A DNA stretch of 64,000 nt, taken from Glandiceps talaboti (Eukaryota; Hemichordata; Enteropneusta; Spengelidae). The notes under the pieces were generated by a model. It was given only the letters and a program-made list of their open reading frames with translations. It was not told where the DNA came from and searched no databases. Where the stretch lies: positions 15,928,519-15,992,518 of the forward strand of contig NC_135569.1 of assembly GCF_964340395.1 (NCBI RefSeq), written 5' to 3'. The translations under genes were made by a program, and so were the position numbers. Below, in pieces: positions 11,764 through 23,424 of the stretch; positions within the stretch are counted from its first letter, which is position 1; each line of letters opens with the position of its first letter.

Positions 11764-12052
11764 AGTACAATACAGTACAGTGCAGTGTGGCACGGTACGG
11801 TACTGCATGGTGTGGTACATTTTATAACTCGCATACACAACGTATTCTATGGTCAATGATATACTAAAATATATCTAACTACAAAACATGTAAACAATTA
11901 GTAAACTATCTAGGACTACAATTTATTTTGATTTCCCCAGGCTGTTGGCAATAAATATATCCTTAGTACTCACCATGTATTGAATATTTCAATATTTGTT
12001 AATTTAGTAATGGTTTCATTGTAATCTGGATAATATCAATACCTATACACCC
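11764..12052. other. Non-coding stretch
   Basis: A short run of ACAGTACAGTGCAGTG-like sequence at about 11770-11815, otherwise nothing recognisable. Confidence 0.5.
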
Positions 12053-12330
12053 TTCCGTCTGTCTGTCTACATATCTGCCTCCGTCTGTCTCTCTGTCTGT
12101 CTGTATCTCTGTCAGTATCTCTGTCTGTCTAGCTACTTAGCAATCTAGCTGCCTATCTACCTACCTATCCATCCATCCATCCATCCATCCATTCATTCAT
12201 TCATTCATTCATTCATTCATTCATTCATTCATTCATTCATTCATCCATCCATCCATCTATCTATCCATCCACCCATCCATCCATCCATCCATCCAGCATC
12301 CATCCATCTACATTTGAATCCATCCATCCA

Positions 12331-12361
<31 letters not shown>

Positions 12362-12554
12362 CTGTCTGTCTGTCTCTCTCTGTCTATATATCTATCGATC
12401 GATCGATCAATCCATCCATCCATCCATCCATCCACCCACCCACCCACCCACCGATCCACCCATCCATCCATCCATCCATCCATCCATCCATCCTACATCC
12501 ATCCATTTATGCAGGCCTGCTGTTTGCTTGCCTGTATGTCCATTCACCAGTCTA

Positions 12555-12641
<87 letters not shown>

Positions 12642-12720
12642 CCCTCCCTCTCTCTGTGTGTGTATGTATGTATGTATGTATGTATGTATGTATGTATGTA
12701 TGTATGTATGTATGTATGTT
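12053..12720. repeat. Large compound microsatellite
   Basis: Successive blocks are (CTGT)n, (CATC)n, (ATTC)n, (CATC)n, (TG)n, (GATC)n-like, (CATC)n/(CACC)n, (CTGT)n and (TATG)n. Several frames stay open on both strands because tetranucleotide repeats lack stops. None is a gene. Confidence 0.97.
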
Positions 12721-13968
12721 ATGAGTAACATATATATCAATACTACATTTTCATTGCACACGTTATCTTTATTCATTTCAATTACAAACATATACAAATC
12801 AAGAGCAATTCATTTATAAATAATAAATAATTACAATTTACACAAATTAAAAAACAAACATAATGTGGACGATTTGTCGATACGTCTTGTCATAAATCAT
12901 TCAGTATACTGTAGTGGTGTGACGTCATTGTAGAAAAAAACACAATTTGGCGAACTTGGATAATCATCGAACGAGAATAACCACGAAACCTATACATTTT
13001 GGTTTACTCCTGAATATGTAACAGTTACTACTAACAGCTCTTAGCAAGCAAAAGCTATTAAATTGACTATGGTTCTTAGGTACACATGTAATATGGGAAT
13101 AGATATATGTGTTAAAACTTTTAAGATTCTACGAACTTTCACTGGCTGATGACCATGGCTTTTCTTTGAACTTCAACTGATTATACTTTGCGTAGTAGTA
13201 TGTATGCTGTTACTGTTTATATCAGTAACTAAATACAGAGCCCACACAGTTTAAGTGATGACTATGTGTGATCTTTTAGGTGTCTATCTCAACATGAAAC
13301 CATGTGATCACTCATCTTGATAGTTCATTTTGTAACTTTAACTCGCTTCTTGGAAAAGAACTGTACTATGCTAATAACTCGTTAGTTCAATACTTGCCAA
13401 TCATTATAAACTTTCAAAATCATATATCCAGAATAGTACCTATAATTATAAATCTTTGAATACAAATCAATTGTAATAATGAATTGAGGATTTATTTATT
13501 TATTATCTGTTGAATTAAAACGTAGAATATAGTTAGGGTACATTGTTTAAGGTCATACATCGTTTATGGTCGTTGATGGCGCTGTAATCAACGCCAATAA
13601 TTAACACACTGGCTCAGCGCTTGGTAATATTTGTATTTCGTAAATTGAAATAATTACGTATTATGGTGTAATTTAAGACATTAATCATATTATATTTTGT
13701 AAGCTCGTTGAAATATACTGATTAATTATACCAATAACTATCAAACTGCTATTGTTATTAGCTGGAATCGATTCTGAATTTCTGAAATGAAGGTAACATA
13801 ATACTGCATACACACACATATCAAATTTCAATAGTTATATGCTATAAGGGATATCAACCAAAATTTGGAAAATTGCAACCATAAAAAATTAAATATAGAT
13901 ATAAAAATATAGGTGTTAATACAAAGATGTTACAGTAGCAAAATATACAAAAAGAAAACGACGGAGTT
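12721..13968. other. Non-coding AT-rich stretch
   Basis: No gene or repeat family identified. Confidence 0.5.
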
Positions 13969-14221
13969 AGGCCTAAAAATATTGTTTGGTTCCGGTTACC
14001 CGACCTCAAATAGTTTGTCACGCTGACCCTAAACCGAGAAAAAAATCACGAAAATTGTGAAGTCTCGCAACAAATAGTGAATGTGGCATCAACTTAAAAA
14101 GACAATATAGACACTCACATATGAAACAAATAAATAAAAAAATAAAATAAAAAAAATCTACCTACCCTCACCTATTCTAAAATCGAGCGTAATCGAAACC
14201 ACGCAATTGTTTTGTTAGGCA
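13969..14221 (-). mobile_element. MITE family B, internally deleted copy
   Basis: It starts with AGGCCTAAAAATATTGTTTG and GGTTCCGGTTACCCGACC and ends with ACCACGCAATTGTTTTGTTA, the terminal inverted repeats of a family also found near 28.0, 38.3, 38.7, 45.0 and 50.1 kb. This copy is 253 bp, against about 385 bp for full ones, and has lost its centre. It lies opposite in orientation to the 44989 copy. No coding capacity. Confidence 0.75.
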
Positions 14222-15265
14222 TTATAGCAGAAACAGAGAAAAAAACACAACTGGGACACATAAAACGTTCTTAGCACCCGTCAATGAGTATCCTAAAGTG
14301 TTACACTAGTGAGAAATGTGATTTCACAGTTTTTGAATTTTAAAATCAACTTATAAATTTACATATATTAAACTTACATGTTAATAATTTATGTTGAATA
14401 TTACGTCAATCTATCCTGCCTGATTAATTAGTTCATCAAAGATTTTTGTACAGATTCTCATCAGAGAGAGCAGACATAATTTGAATTGCCGTTAATTTAT
14501 CGTATTTCATGTCGACCGTTTTCGCACATTTGCTGGAATAATGAAATGAAATAAGCGTGCAGTACTCGGGGTACATTGAAATAAGCATTCCTGTATGTGA
14601 GCCATGGTTGTCCATGTAAAGTGCCGAATTCATATCAAAAGAAGGGATACAGCTGTAACTTCATATAACAGCAAACAATCTCTGAACTCAGCAGTACATA
14701 TACTCTGCTTTCGTCAAAAAACAAAATCCGCAAAGTAGCCTATAGGTATATGGCGGGTTTATGACGAAAAAGACAAGATGTTTGTAAATTTGTTTGTTTG
14801 TTTGTTTGTTTGTTTGTTTGTTTGTTTGTTTGTTTGTTTGTTTGACAAAAAAGAACTAAATGTTGGAAATTCTTGGAACAGTTGTATGTCCCTTCTTACG
14901 TCTTTATAGTCATTCTAGTTTCACAGCACCACATGCAGCTCTATCTATTGCCATCACCGTGTATTTTACGTCACATTTCAACCAATTGATGAGGAAGACA
15001 CTTGTCAGCCCATATAAATACGTATAGGTGCTGTAGCAGTCTTTAAATGGAAGGTTTATGCAAAACTAAAACGTAATACCCTGTTATAGATAAACCTAAC
15101 CTATATAATACTAAGGGTGTATATATGATATATATCTTATACATCTATAACTTCATTATATCTTATAACCACCTATACTATTCAACATGAACTAGGATTA
15201 TATATTCATAATGGGTGATGATATACCTCAATGTACTGAAGAGATGTCTCCAATACATACACAGA

Positions 15266-15268
<3 letters not shown>
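14222..15268. other. Non-coding stretch with (TTTG)n
   Basis: A (TTTG)n microsatellite lies at about 14789-14844. Otherwise AT-rich sequence with no supportable gene. Confidence 0.6.

Positions 15269-15335
<67 letters not shown>
15269..15335. repeat. (TA)n microsatellite
   Basis: About 67 bases of pure TA repeat on one side of a hammerhead-like relic. Confidence 0.98.
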
Positions 15336-15338
<3 letters not shown>

Positions 15339-15352
15339 CTCAATTTAATAGC

Positions 15353-15400
15353 AGTCTTAAGATCGCAACAAAAGCGTGAAGGAAACTCTGAGTTATGACT
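15353..15400 (+). ncRNA. Hammerhead-like relic between two (TA)n tracts
   Basis: The plus strand aligns with the minus-strand motif at 9161-9204: GATCGCAACAAAAGCG matches its stem II region, and GAAACTCTGAGTTA matches the GAAA and stem III region. AGUC/GACU can form the outer stem. The CUGAUGA core is eroded and there is a short GGAA-like insertion before GAAA, so this is a relic. Confidence 0.35.
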
Positions 15401-15428
15401 AGCGATGACTTATAGCATCCTGATACCT

Positions 15429-15431
<3 letters not shown>

Positions 15432-15462
<31 letters not shown>
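15432..15462. repeat. (TA)n microsatellite
   Basis: About 30 bases of TA repeat on the other side of the hammerhead-like relic. Confidence 0.95.
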
Positions 15463-15468
<6 letters not shown>

Positions 15469-15799
15469 CATACACACTTGCTTTAATTATTCATCATATA
15501 CATTGACATAGTATACTGACTTTGCCAGATGTTGGAATTATTTGGTAAGTTACCTTTATAGATTAGTGTCTGATCTTTGGAGGAAATGGTGTTACCAGAT
15601 GGTTGCTCACGTATATATATTAGTAGTTTGCCTTTCATTGAATGATGTACAACGAGTCGAATAATTGAAGGAATGTCACAGTACATGAGTTGAAGTAGTT
15701 GAACTGAATGTCAGAATATTCATTCGTTTTGTCGCGTTCTCTGTTTAAACCATCGTGAAGTGTTTCCATGGTTACACCCCAGAAAGGGACAACGTTCGT

Positions 15800-17806
15800 T
15801 TACTGAGAAGAGTCCTCGCCTTGTTCTTTGCGAAAGTATTGGTACACTTTCACCCTATTGTTTCCTCCGTCGACGACAACCAACTTTTTACCAGCGTTTG
15901 TGGTGAAGGCGATCCCCTCGGGGTGATTGAGACCTTCAACGAGATGTCCGGCGAATGTACCGTCTTTCCTTATCATCAAGACTTGACCCGTACGATAACT
16001 GACGACCATAATGTTATCTTCGTCGTCGCAGCAAATGCCGGTAAGGAAATGTCCCGGTAAATCCGTCGACCATTTCTCTTGGCCATCCTGGCTGAATTTA
16101 CGGACATTGCGGTTGCCATGATCTGATACAACGATGTTCTGTCCGGTGGAATCTATGCACATGTAGAAGATGCGATCTAAACTCAGCATATCTGATTCAC
16201 CAAATCGGCTCACTTCAATACCGTACGGTGTGAACACGCGGATTTCGGATGTATCATGACGGGAACTCGAGGCAATGACGTGTCCAACTCGATCGACCGC
16301 AACTCCGTGAAGGTAATTCCAAAAGTGGTCGTCAATTCGGACTGGGCTAAGAGGGACATCAGTTTCGCGTTTACGAATCGTCACGTGACATCGGTCGATG
16401 GAGGTTGTTTTAATGCTACGTTCGCCGTAGTCGACTGTAACAAAGTGGTTGTCTGCATTGACGGTAACATCGGTTGGAGTTTTGAACATTTGTTCAGGGG
16501 ATTGGTATTTGTAACTTCCAAACTTATCGAACACCTGGATTCTACAATTACCTTTGTCAGCGACGACGATATCGCCGGACTTCGTCACGGCGACGCCCTC
16601 CGGATCGCAAAACTCACCTGGTCCGGAACCGCGCTTTCCGAACTCGAAAAGAAATTTGCAGAAATGCTTTGATACATCAGAATCTGTTGGGCCGTCGACG
16701 ACTGTGCCGCTATCATCGACAACGGTACCGAGTGGGTCTGTGTGGTCGTAGTTGACGATAAATTTGACGGCTGTATCGATATCTAGTTTCGCCTCAACGC
16801 AGGTGTCCGTCAATTCCTTCAACCTAGTCTCAATTTGAGACTTCCCAGAAAGAATATCCCGATCGCTACCCATCTTAAGTACGGTCTCGGTAAACTCAAA
16901 ACTGCTGTTTAGTTTCAGCAACACTAGATCGAGTGAATCTTTCAAGTCGCTTAGTTGTTTTTCTTTGATGGCCGATAACGTATTTGTCTCCCTTTCCAAC
17001 GTCATTCTCATCTGCACGATGTCGTCCTGTCGTTTCTGAGCCTCTGTGCGGATTTTCTCCACTGCTGCTTCTTTGCCTCTGGCAATCTCTTGCCCAGACT
17101 TAGAGACAGACTTGAGCGCATCAGTGACCAGGGAAATCTTCATCCTTACCTCAGCAAGCATCTTTTTCAGTGCCGCACGACATGCAGTCACTGCATCAGT
17201 TAACCGACAGTACTTGTGTCCTGGCTCTTTGTGGTCGAGGACAGTGCAGTCACGGCAAATCGGTTTTTCGCATGTTCGGCAGTAGAATCTCATCATCTCA
17301 CCATCATGCACTTCGCATTTCGATGGTTCCTTATGCTGCAGCAAACATTCTGTATATTTTCCCGATCGCAATTCGTCTAAGGACATCGAATCGTGGCCCT
17401 TGAACACCTTGAGTCGTGTATGGGCCCCAATGCAGTCGGAGCATAGCAAATCAGCACAGGTGAGACAGTACGAGGTGGCATCATTTTCAGTGGAACAGCA
17501 TGTACATACGATTGCACCCTCTCGATTTCGTATCTTTTTTAACATGCCCATCGTTTCAGTCAGGCTGGAAATAAAGTCGTTATCTCGTAACCCGTCGACG
17601 CCATTTTGATTATCATAAAGCGAAAGATGATGTTTGCAGACGGGACAATCAAGTGAGCGATTTTCAGGGTGTATCAAACCCTCCAGACACTCCTTACAGA
17701 AAGAATGGAGGCAAGGCAGAAGCTTAGGTGTGTTGAAGTCCTTGAAACATATCTTACAACGTAAGAACTGCTCGCTGATCTCGGAGAATATCGGCGAGGC
17801 AGCCAT
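15800..17806 (-). CDS. TRIM-NHL family protein (predicted RING E3 ubiquitin ligase)
   Basis: An uninterrupted 668-codon ORF with tripartite-motif architecture. Residues 17-57 form a C3HC4 RING (C17, C20, C32, H34, C37, C40, C54, C57), which in this family recruits an E2 for ubiquitin transfer. Two B-boxes follow: one at about 100-140, and a canonical one at about 165-200 beginning CEVHDGEMM. A coiled coil spans about 205-310. From about 385 to the end are NHL-type beta-propeller repeats, with GPGEFCDPEGVAV opening the first and NHPEGIAF near the last. The ATG at 17806 is chosen: it has an A at -3 and G at +4 and gives the usual short lead into the RING. The frame is open seven codons further, but only from a GTG. 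It resembles the TRIM2/TRIM3/TRIM71/TRIM56 group; an orthologue cannot be named, since such intronless TRIMs are often lineage-expanded. Confidence 0.9.
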   Translation of the reverse strand: MAASPIFSEISEQFLRCKICFKDFNTPKLLPCLHSFCKECLEGLIHPENRSLDCPVCKHHLSLYDNQNGVDGLRDNDFISSLTETMGMLKKIRNREGAIVCTCCSTENDATSYCLTCADLLCSDCIGAHTRLKVFKGHDSMSLDELRSGKYTECLLQHKEPSKCEVHDGEMMRFYCRTCEKPICRDCTVLDHKEPGHKYCRLTDAVTACRAALKKMLAEVRMKISLVTDALKSVSKSGQEIARGKEAAVEKIRTEAQKRQDDIVQMRMTLERETNTLSAIKEKQLSDLKDSLDLVLLKLNSSFEFTETVLKMGSDRDILSGKSQIETRLKELTDTCVEAKLDIDTAVKFIVNYDHTDPLGTVVDDSGTVVDGPTDSDVSKHFCKFLFEFGKRGSGPGEFCDPEGVAVTKSGDIVVADKGNCRIQVFDKFGSYKYQSPEQMFKTPTDVTVNADNHFVTVDYGERSIKTTSIDRCHVTIRKRETDVPLSPVRIDDHFWNYLHGVAVDRVGHVIASSSRHDTSEIRVFTPYGIEVSRFGESDMLSLDRIFYMCIDSTGQNIVVSDHGNRNVRKFSQDGQEKWSTDLPGHFLTGICCDDEDNIMVVSYRTGQVLMIRKDGTFAGHLVEGLNHPEGIAFTTNAGKKLVVVDGGNNRVKVYQYFRKEQGEDSSQ

Positions 17807-17829
17807 CGTCGGTCCAGCAACAAACACAC

Positions 17830-18855
17830 ATAACAGCAGGCCTTGGTTGTATTAATTTGTATTCATGTCACTTGTGCACATATATATTGATACTTCAGGG
17901 TTAACAAATCCCTGTGTTTGGATTTCTATAGCACGGTTCACCGAGAGGTCGTGTATTGATGGACTGAGTAACATTGTGCAATGTCATGCAATGTCCCACA
18001 ACAAAAAGAACGGGTGAGAGTTTCCCACACCAGTGTTCTGCTTTTCGTCTCACCAGATTATGGCAAAAGGGGATATTTTCTGCACAATTTATCTTCCTGT
18101 AGGCGATATCTTACTTTGTTTGACTATAACAGACATGTGTGCTGACGAACAAAAACAAATGTTACCGTTCGTAGTCACAACATGCGGCCAACACACACTT
18201 CAAAAAATTCCGTTTCTCTCAAGTTGTATGGGTATATTTTAGGAACAAGCATAAAAAGGCGTGTCGTATCAAACACTGTATGAGTTATTGCTGTATACAT
18301 TATAATTATGTTTGTTGTTTTTGAACTGAAACATTCAATCACAGGATTGAACCAAGAATGTATTCACATAACGAAGAAACAACACTGAGATACTTTTGTT
18401 TGTGAAAAGTCAACCATAACGACATTTATATGAACTGTATACCGACTTAGCTCATCACCATGGCAACACACAGGAATTGAAAAACAACTCCTCAGTTTTA
18501 ATACGTCAGTACCATTCATATTAAAATCTGTGTGTACCATTGCTGTTTAGGTTTTTGTAAAAACCAATTTTACAGCAAATTGACATTAACTATAACATTT
18601 AAATCATCATTTCGAGTCGATAAAATATCTTGGATAATTAGCGTTGTGTTTATCATCTCACAAAATGGAGACTTTTGTTCGTGCCTATTTAGAAGAACGA
18701 AGCTATCAACGGACATTTGCAATTTGTCCTATATTCCTCGAGGTTACAACTTTGTCACGTGATCTTTTGATATAATCCCTCTATCTTCTGAATAAATGAA
18801 CAATAATTGTCAGAAAGAATATAGCGAATGGATAATAGAAAGGGTCTCTCTCCTC

Positions 18856-18858
<3 letters not shown>
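17830..18858. other. Upstream flank of the TRIM gene, non-coding
   Basis: No second gene is seen. The region must hold the TRIM promoter, but I cannot point to a convincing core element. Confidence 0.4.
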
Positions 18859-18908
<50 letters not shown>

Positions 18909-19100
18909 ATGTCTGTCTGTATGTCTGTCTGTCTGTCTGCCTGTCTGTCTATAGTGTCTGTCTGTCTGTCTGTCTGTATGTCTGTCTGTATGTATGTCTG
19001 TCTGCCTGTCTGTCTATAGTGTCTGTCTGTCTGTCTGTCTGTCTGTCTGCCTGCCTGCCTGCCTGCCTGCCTGTCTGTCTGTCTGTCTGTCTGTCTGTCT
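18859..19100. repeat. (CTGT)n microsatellite with (CTGC)n block
   Basis: About 240 bases of CTGT units interrupted by TATG and CTGC variants. The segment TGTCTATAGTGTCTGTC occurs twice about 70 bases apart (near 18947 and 19013), so a larger unit was duplicated within the array. Confidence 0.95.
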
Positions 19101-20612
19101 CACTTTATCCATGTGTCCTTTCAAGGATATATGTAATAGTACAGGATGTTGTTTGTTGGTGAATTCATTTCCTATTTGTTGTACAAAGTCTTTCTTTAAA
19201 TTCCTATTTTCTCAATTTAGATCCAGGATGAATTCAAGGAATTGTGAATTAGTATTTTTTTTTATTCAATCTATCTAAAGTTCATTTACAAGATTTATGT
19301 GACTTAAAATAGAATTATTTCAATACGTAATTGATTCCCTGAGGAAATAGTAAGGTAAAAGAGCATGCCAAACATAAAGAGATTGAACAACATGTACATA
19401 GAATGATCGAAATATTGACTCTTAATATTAAAGCATGGATATAGCGAAGAGTATAGCGCCCTCTACGGTTCCACTGTACTAGCTGACAAATGAAGAAATT
19501 AAACACGTACCATCGACCAAAATATTCCATTTATTTCACAACTAGCTAAAAATTGCAAGACAGAAAGAGTGGAAATAAATACATGGCAAGGTGATATCAT
19601 CAGCAAACAATGTATGATCTGACGTCGTATAATTTCTTAAATACTGTCCGTTGAATCTCTGGTTTATATCCCAGTATAGTACTCTGATAGTACCGTTTTT
19701 ACACATTTAGCGGTTTTTACTCGCCGTTATGCAAATTTATGCAAATCAGTAAAAACAGTATATTGAGTCTTGACTATCCCATAATATACCTAGTAGTAAT
19801 CCCTGTAATGATAAATTAGCCACATTTACTGACGTATACATCATCTTTAAAATACTGCAATATTATGGGCTGATTTGAGCTAAGATTACGAGATTTTTTA
19901 GTTTACAGCAGTGCCAGTGGACCTTTTTGATTGCTATCTTTCAAAGTAAACAGTCAATATAATTCACTACGATGCCGTCAGAATTTGTATAAGAAAGTTG
20001 TTATCTTTACTTTACATATAGTTTAATAGCCGTATACTATGTATACTTTACCATGGTTTATGATCATAAATAATGACATTGTTTGAAATTCAATGAAAGT
20101 AAATTAGTAGTAGTTTCTTTATGGTCGATATAGAACGATAAAAACGCCCACAAGTATAGTTATAAACTGATTATATATACACGAACGCGTTCATTAGTTT
20201 TTGTACAATCTGAGAAGACAATACGTATAGCCTACAGCAAAATACCTGTATTCGATGTAAAATATAGCTACTGTAAACACTGAAATGAGGTGTACATTGG
20301 AGAGGTATTTTTAGTAAACAAACAAACCTTGATTCTGATAAAATGTAACATACGTTGCAGTGATTATGTACACAGAATAGAACTAGCATTCAATAGATCT
20401 AGTATTGAATCAAGCGATCGAATACACGAATTGACTACAATAGCTGAATAGAATAAATGACTTAATTGACTAACGGTAAAACTCGCATGCAAAGGGAATA
20501 CAGCAAATAATTGGCATTTTATCCTTAAAACATAATCACGTGACACTCGAGGTTCCAAGCCAAGATCCTTAAACTGCGTTGGGATTCGGTGTTAAAAGTA
20601 GTAGTCAGATAC
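19101..20612. other. Non-coding stretch
   Basis: Only short chance ORFs and AT-rich sequence. Confidence 0.5.
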
Positions 20613-21829
20613 AATGTGTGAATTTGATCAGATAGTCCGGTCAATATCATTAAAAACAATAAAATCCAACTGCTACGTCCTACATGACGGCCTTGGTAAT
20701 AGTTCCCGAGGGATTAATGAAAGACCATGGACCAAACGTCCACGAAAATTTAGGCAAAGTAGGGGATGAATTATAACAGCAAAATTACATCTCTTGTGAA
20801 TAGTGGTGGAGATTATGTCGATGGCAAAAATTATGTTGATATAGAGAAGCTCTCTCGGTGTTACAAATGAAATGAACAGAAATAAATAAAAAGTACACAT
20901 ACAGAAATGAAATTATACAGGCAAGTTAAAGGGTTGGGAATTAAGATGTAGTCACCCCATGTGTGTTTGTAGTCTAGCTTCGAGACTTCTCAGTAATGTT
21001 TTCTAGACTAATGTACAATGTTACTACACGAACACAACAAACAAACAAACAAACATACACACAGACAGACAGACACAACAAATAAGCAAACAAAACAAAC
21101 GAGCAATCACAAAACAAACACACAAACAAACAAACAAGTATCGAACAACAAACAATTACTATAACTTTACAGACGTGATTTAAACATAAAATGTGTGAAT
21201 TTGATCAGATAGTCAGGTCAATATTAAAAACAATAAAATCCAACTTCTACGTTCTACACGACGGCCTTGGTAATAGTTCCCGAGGGATTAATCAAAGACC
21301 ATGGACCAAACGTCCACGAAAATTTAGGCAAAGTAGGGGATGAATTATAACAGCAAAATTACATCTCTTGTGAATAGTGGTGGAGATTATGTCCATGGCA
21401 AAAATTATGTAGATATAGAGAAGCTCTCTCGGTGTTACAAATGAAATGAACAGAAATAAATAAAAAGTACACATACAGAAATGAAATTATACAGGCAAGT
21501 TAAAGGGTTGGGAATTAAGATGTAGTCACCCCGTGTGTGTTTGTAGTATAGTTTCGAGACTTCTCAGTAATGTTTTCTAGAATAATGTACAATGTTACTA
21601 CACGAACACAACAAACAAACAAACAAACAAACAAACAAACAAACATACATACACATACATACATACACACAGACAGACAGACAGACACAACTAAGCAAAC
21701 AAAACAAACGAGCAATCACAAAACAAACAAGCAAACAAACAAACAAACAAACAAACAAACAAACAAACAAACAAGTATCGAACAACAAACAATTACTATA
21801 ACTTTACAGACGTGCTTTAAACATAAAAC
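20613..21829. repeat. Tandem segmental duplication of about 0.6 kb
   Basis: Copy one (20613-21189) and copy two (21190-about 21829) begin with AATGTGTGAATTTGATCAGA and end with ACGTGATTTAAACATAAA or a one-base variant. Outside microsatellites they differ at a few positions only. Copy two is longer because its internal (CAAA)n and (CAGA)n tracts are expanded. No coding potential is preserved. Confidence 0.93.
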
Positions 21830-22323
21830 ATGTCTAATTAAGACACTACCCGTTTTCTTTTCTGTCTAAATTTAAATGAACATCACTTCAAAACAGTTGT
21901 TTCTTCCAAAGTTTTGTTGACCCATTTATGTTTCGACTGTCCTCGATATCTAGAGTAAACGGGCTCAGAACACTTTTATCTGTTGTAATCACACTGTACC
22001 TTGGTACAAGACTTTCATTCTTATGGTTGTGTTTTTTCTTTTCCCGGATGGTATCGTCTTAGAATCCGATCCTAATGTGGATACAAATCGTGTTAGCAAG
22101 TAAACTGAGAAGGGCAACTGTAAGCCAATCTACCAGATTTTACGAGAAAGTTTTGGTACCTTGCTAAATTCCATCGGTGATGAGTCAATATTTATGATAC
22201 ATGTTAAACTGGTTACATTGAAATTCTTCCATGTTGAACACGTATCTTCATGACACTACTTCTGTCCGACGATGTATTACATGGCGTTGAATTAGAATTC
22301 TTTGGCCCGTCATCTTAGACGGA
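21830..22323. other. 3' flank of the GPCR gene
   Basis: Non-coding; presumably includes the receptor's 3' untranslated region. No polyadenylation signal could be assigned with confidence. Confidence 0.4.
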
Positions 22324-23424
22324 TTACCTCTGGAGTGTATGTTTAGGCCGCTTGAAGAAAAGGGTTGATTTCAAATGCCGACGATATTTCTTGTGCATCC
22401 AAGCATATATAATTGGATTATAGACACTTGAACTCATCGCCGAAGCATGACAAAGTATGTATATCAAATCATAATACTTTGTCGGGAATATCGTTGGATT
22501 GAACTCGGCCATCGTTCGAACAGTGTAAAGTGGGAGCCAAGAGATAGCAAACGTGGTTGTGATTGCTATCAATTGGCGGTTCAGTTTCTGTTTTTTAACC
22601 AAGTCTCGAAGCTTTTGTCGGCGTGTGTAGACACCAGGTATAACTCGTTTATGTATATACAAGCAGACTTTGGTATAGCATACAGCAATGAAAGCCAAAG
22701 GAGCGATGTAGCCAAGTACGAGAAGAGTGAAGTCATACACGTTTTTAAAAAGTCTTGAAGGCCAGACGTCGTAGCATACAATGTGATAACCAAATATTCT
22801 GAAGTCAAATTCATGGGTGAAAACAGCTACTGGTATCGCTACAAGAACGGCGACTGTCCATGAAAACACAATAATGATAACACAAGTCGTCGACGAGATC
22901 CTTCCTTGCAGAGGGTACATCGTAATACGAAGTCGACCGCATGAAATAATCACGTGTGATATGATCGAAACGAAAACGGAGACTGTTTGAATGAACGGTA
23001 CTAATTTACAAAGTACTTCTCCAAATACCCACTCGTCCATCAAACTGTTTGCCAGTGTCCATGGGATGCAGAAAATACACATTAAACAGTGCGATAAGGC
23101 AAGGTTTGATATTAAGTAGTTTGCAAAATTACGAAGATTTTTGTTCAATCCGACTGTAACAACAATGAAGGCGTTACCAACCGTACCAACCAAAAACACT
23201 ATGCCATAAAAAACAGCTAGTAAAACGGAATACTGTCGCAAAAACACTCGTCCAGCTTCCAAAGCTTGAAACGGGTTCGTTGCTATGGTGATGTTGTTGG
23301 TAGTGGAATTGACATTCTCTGACTCCGTAAAAAGCAAATTCCAGCCATCGTACATCGAAGAAAAGGATGAGTAATATGAAGGTTCGTCAAAGCCCTCATA
23401 GTTCAGTGCTGTATCTTGTGCCAT
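22324..23424 (-). CDS. Rhodopsin-family GPCR, neuropeptide-receptor-like
   Basis: A single-exon 366-codon gene starting at an ATG. Seven hydrophobic segments are visible. The extracellular N-terminus has N-glycosylation sites at N39 and N44. TM1 carries GN (N84, position 1.50). C139 and C217 are placed for the conserved disulfide. TM6 has F-A-I-S-W-L-P (292-298) and TM7 ends in NPIIY (336-340). Overall it resembles NPY/prolactin-releasing-peptide/tachykinin-type receptors, but the ligand cannot be named. Several signature residues are altered: the TM2 aspartate (2.50) appears as H112 in LALSHC, the DRY motif at the end of TM3 reads GRL (163-165), and the CWxP cysteine is S295. The reading frame is intact, so this is either a functional divergent receptor or a recent pseudogene without stops. 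The C-terminal tail is short and lacks a palmitoylation-type cysteine. Confidence 0.85.
   Translation of the reverse strand: MAQDTALNYEGFDEPSYYSSFSSMYDGWNLLFTESENVNSTTNNITIATNPFQALEAGRVFLRQYSVLLAVFYGIVFLVGTVGNAFIVVTVGLNKNLRNFANYLISNLALSHCLMCIFCIPWTLANSLMDEWVFGEVLCKLVPFIQTVSVFVSIISHVIISCGRLRITMYPLQGRISSTTCVIIIVFSWTVAVLVAIPVAVFTHEFDFRIFGYHIVCYDVWPSRLFKNVYDFTLLVLGYIAPLAFIAVCYTKVCLYIHKRVIPGVYTRRQKLRDLVKKQKLNRQLIAITTTFAISWLPLYTVRTMAEFNPTIFPTKYYDLIYILCHASAMSSSVYNPIIYAWMHKKYRRHLKSTLFFKRPKHTLQR

Noticed and set aside
12241-12819. Several overlapping ORFs in the compound microsatellite
   Set aside because: Tetranucleotide repeats are open in most frames; the products are repeat artefacts.
17807-17827. 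Longer start for the TRIM gene
   Set aside because: The upstream extension begins at GTG; the ATG at 17806 has better context and fits the family's usual distance to the RING.
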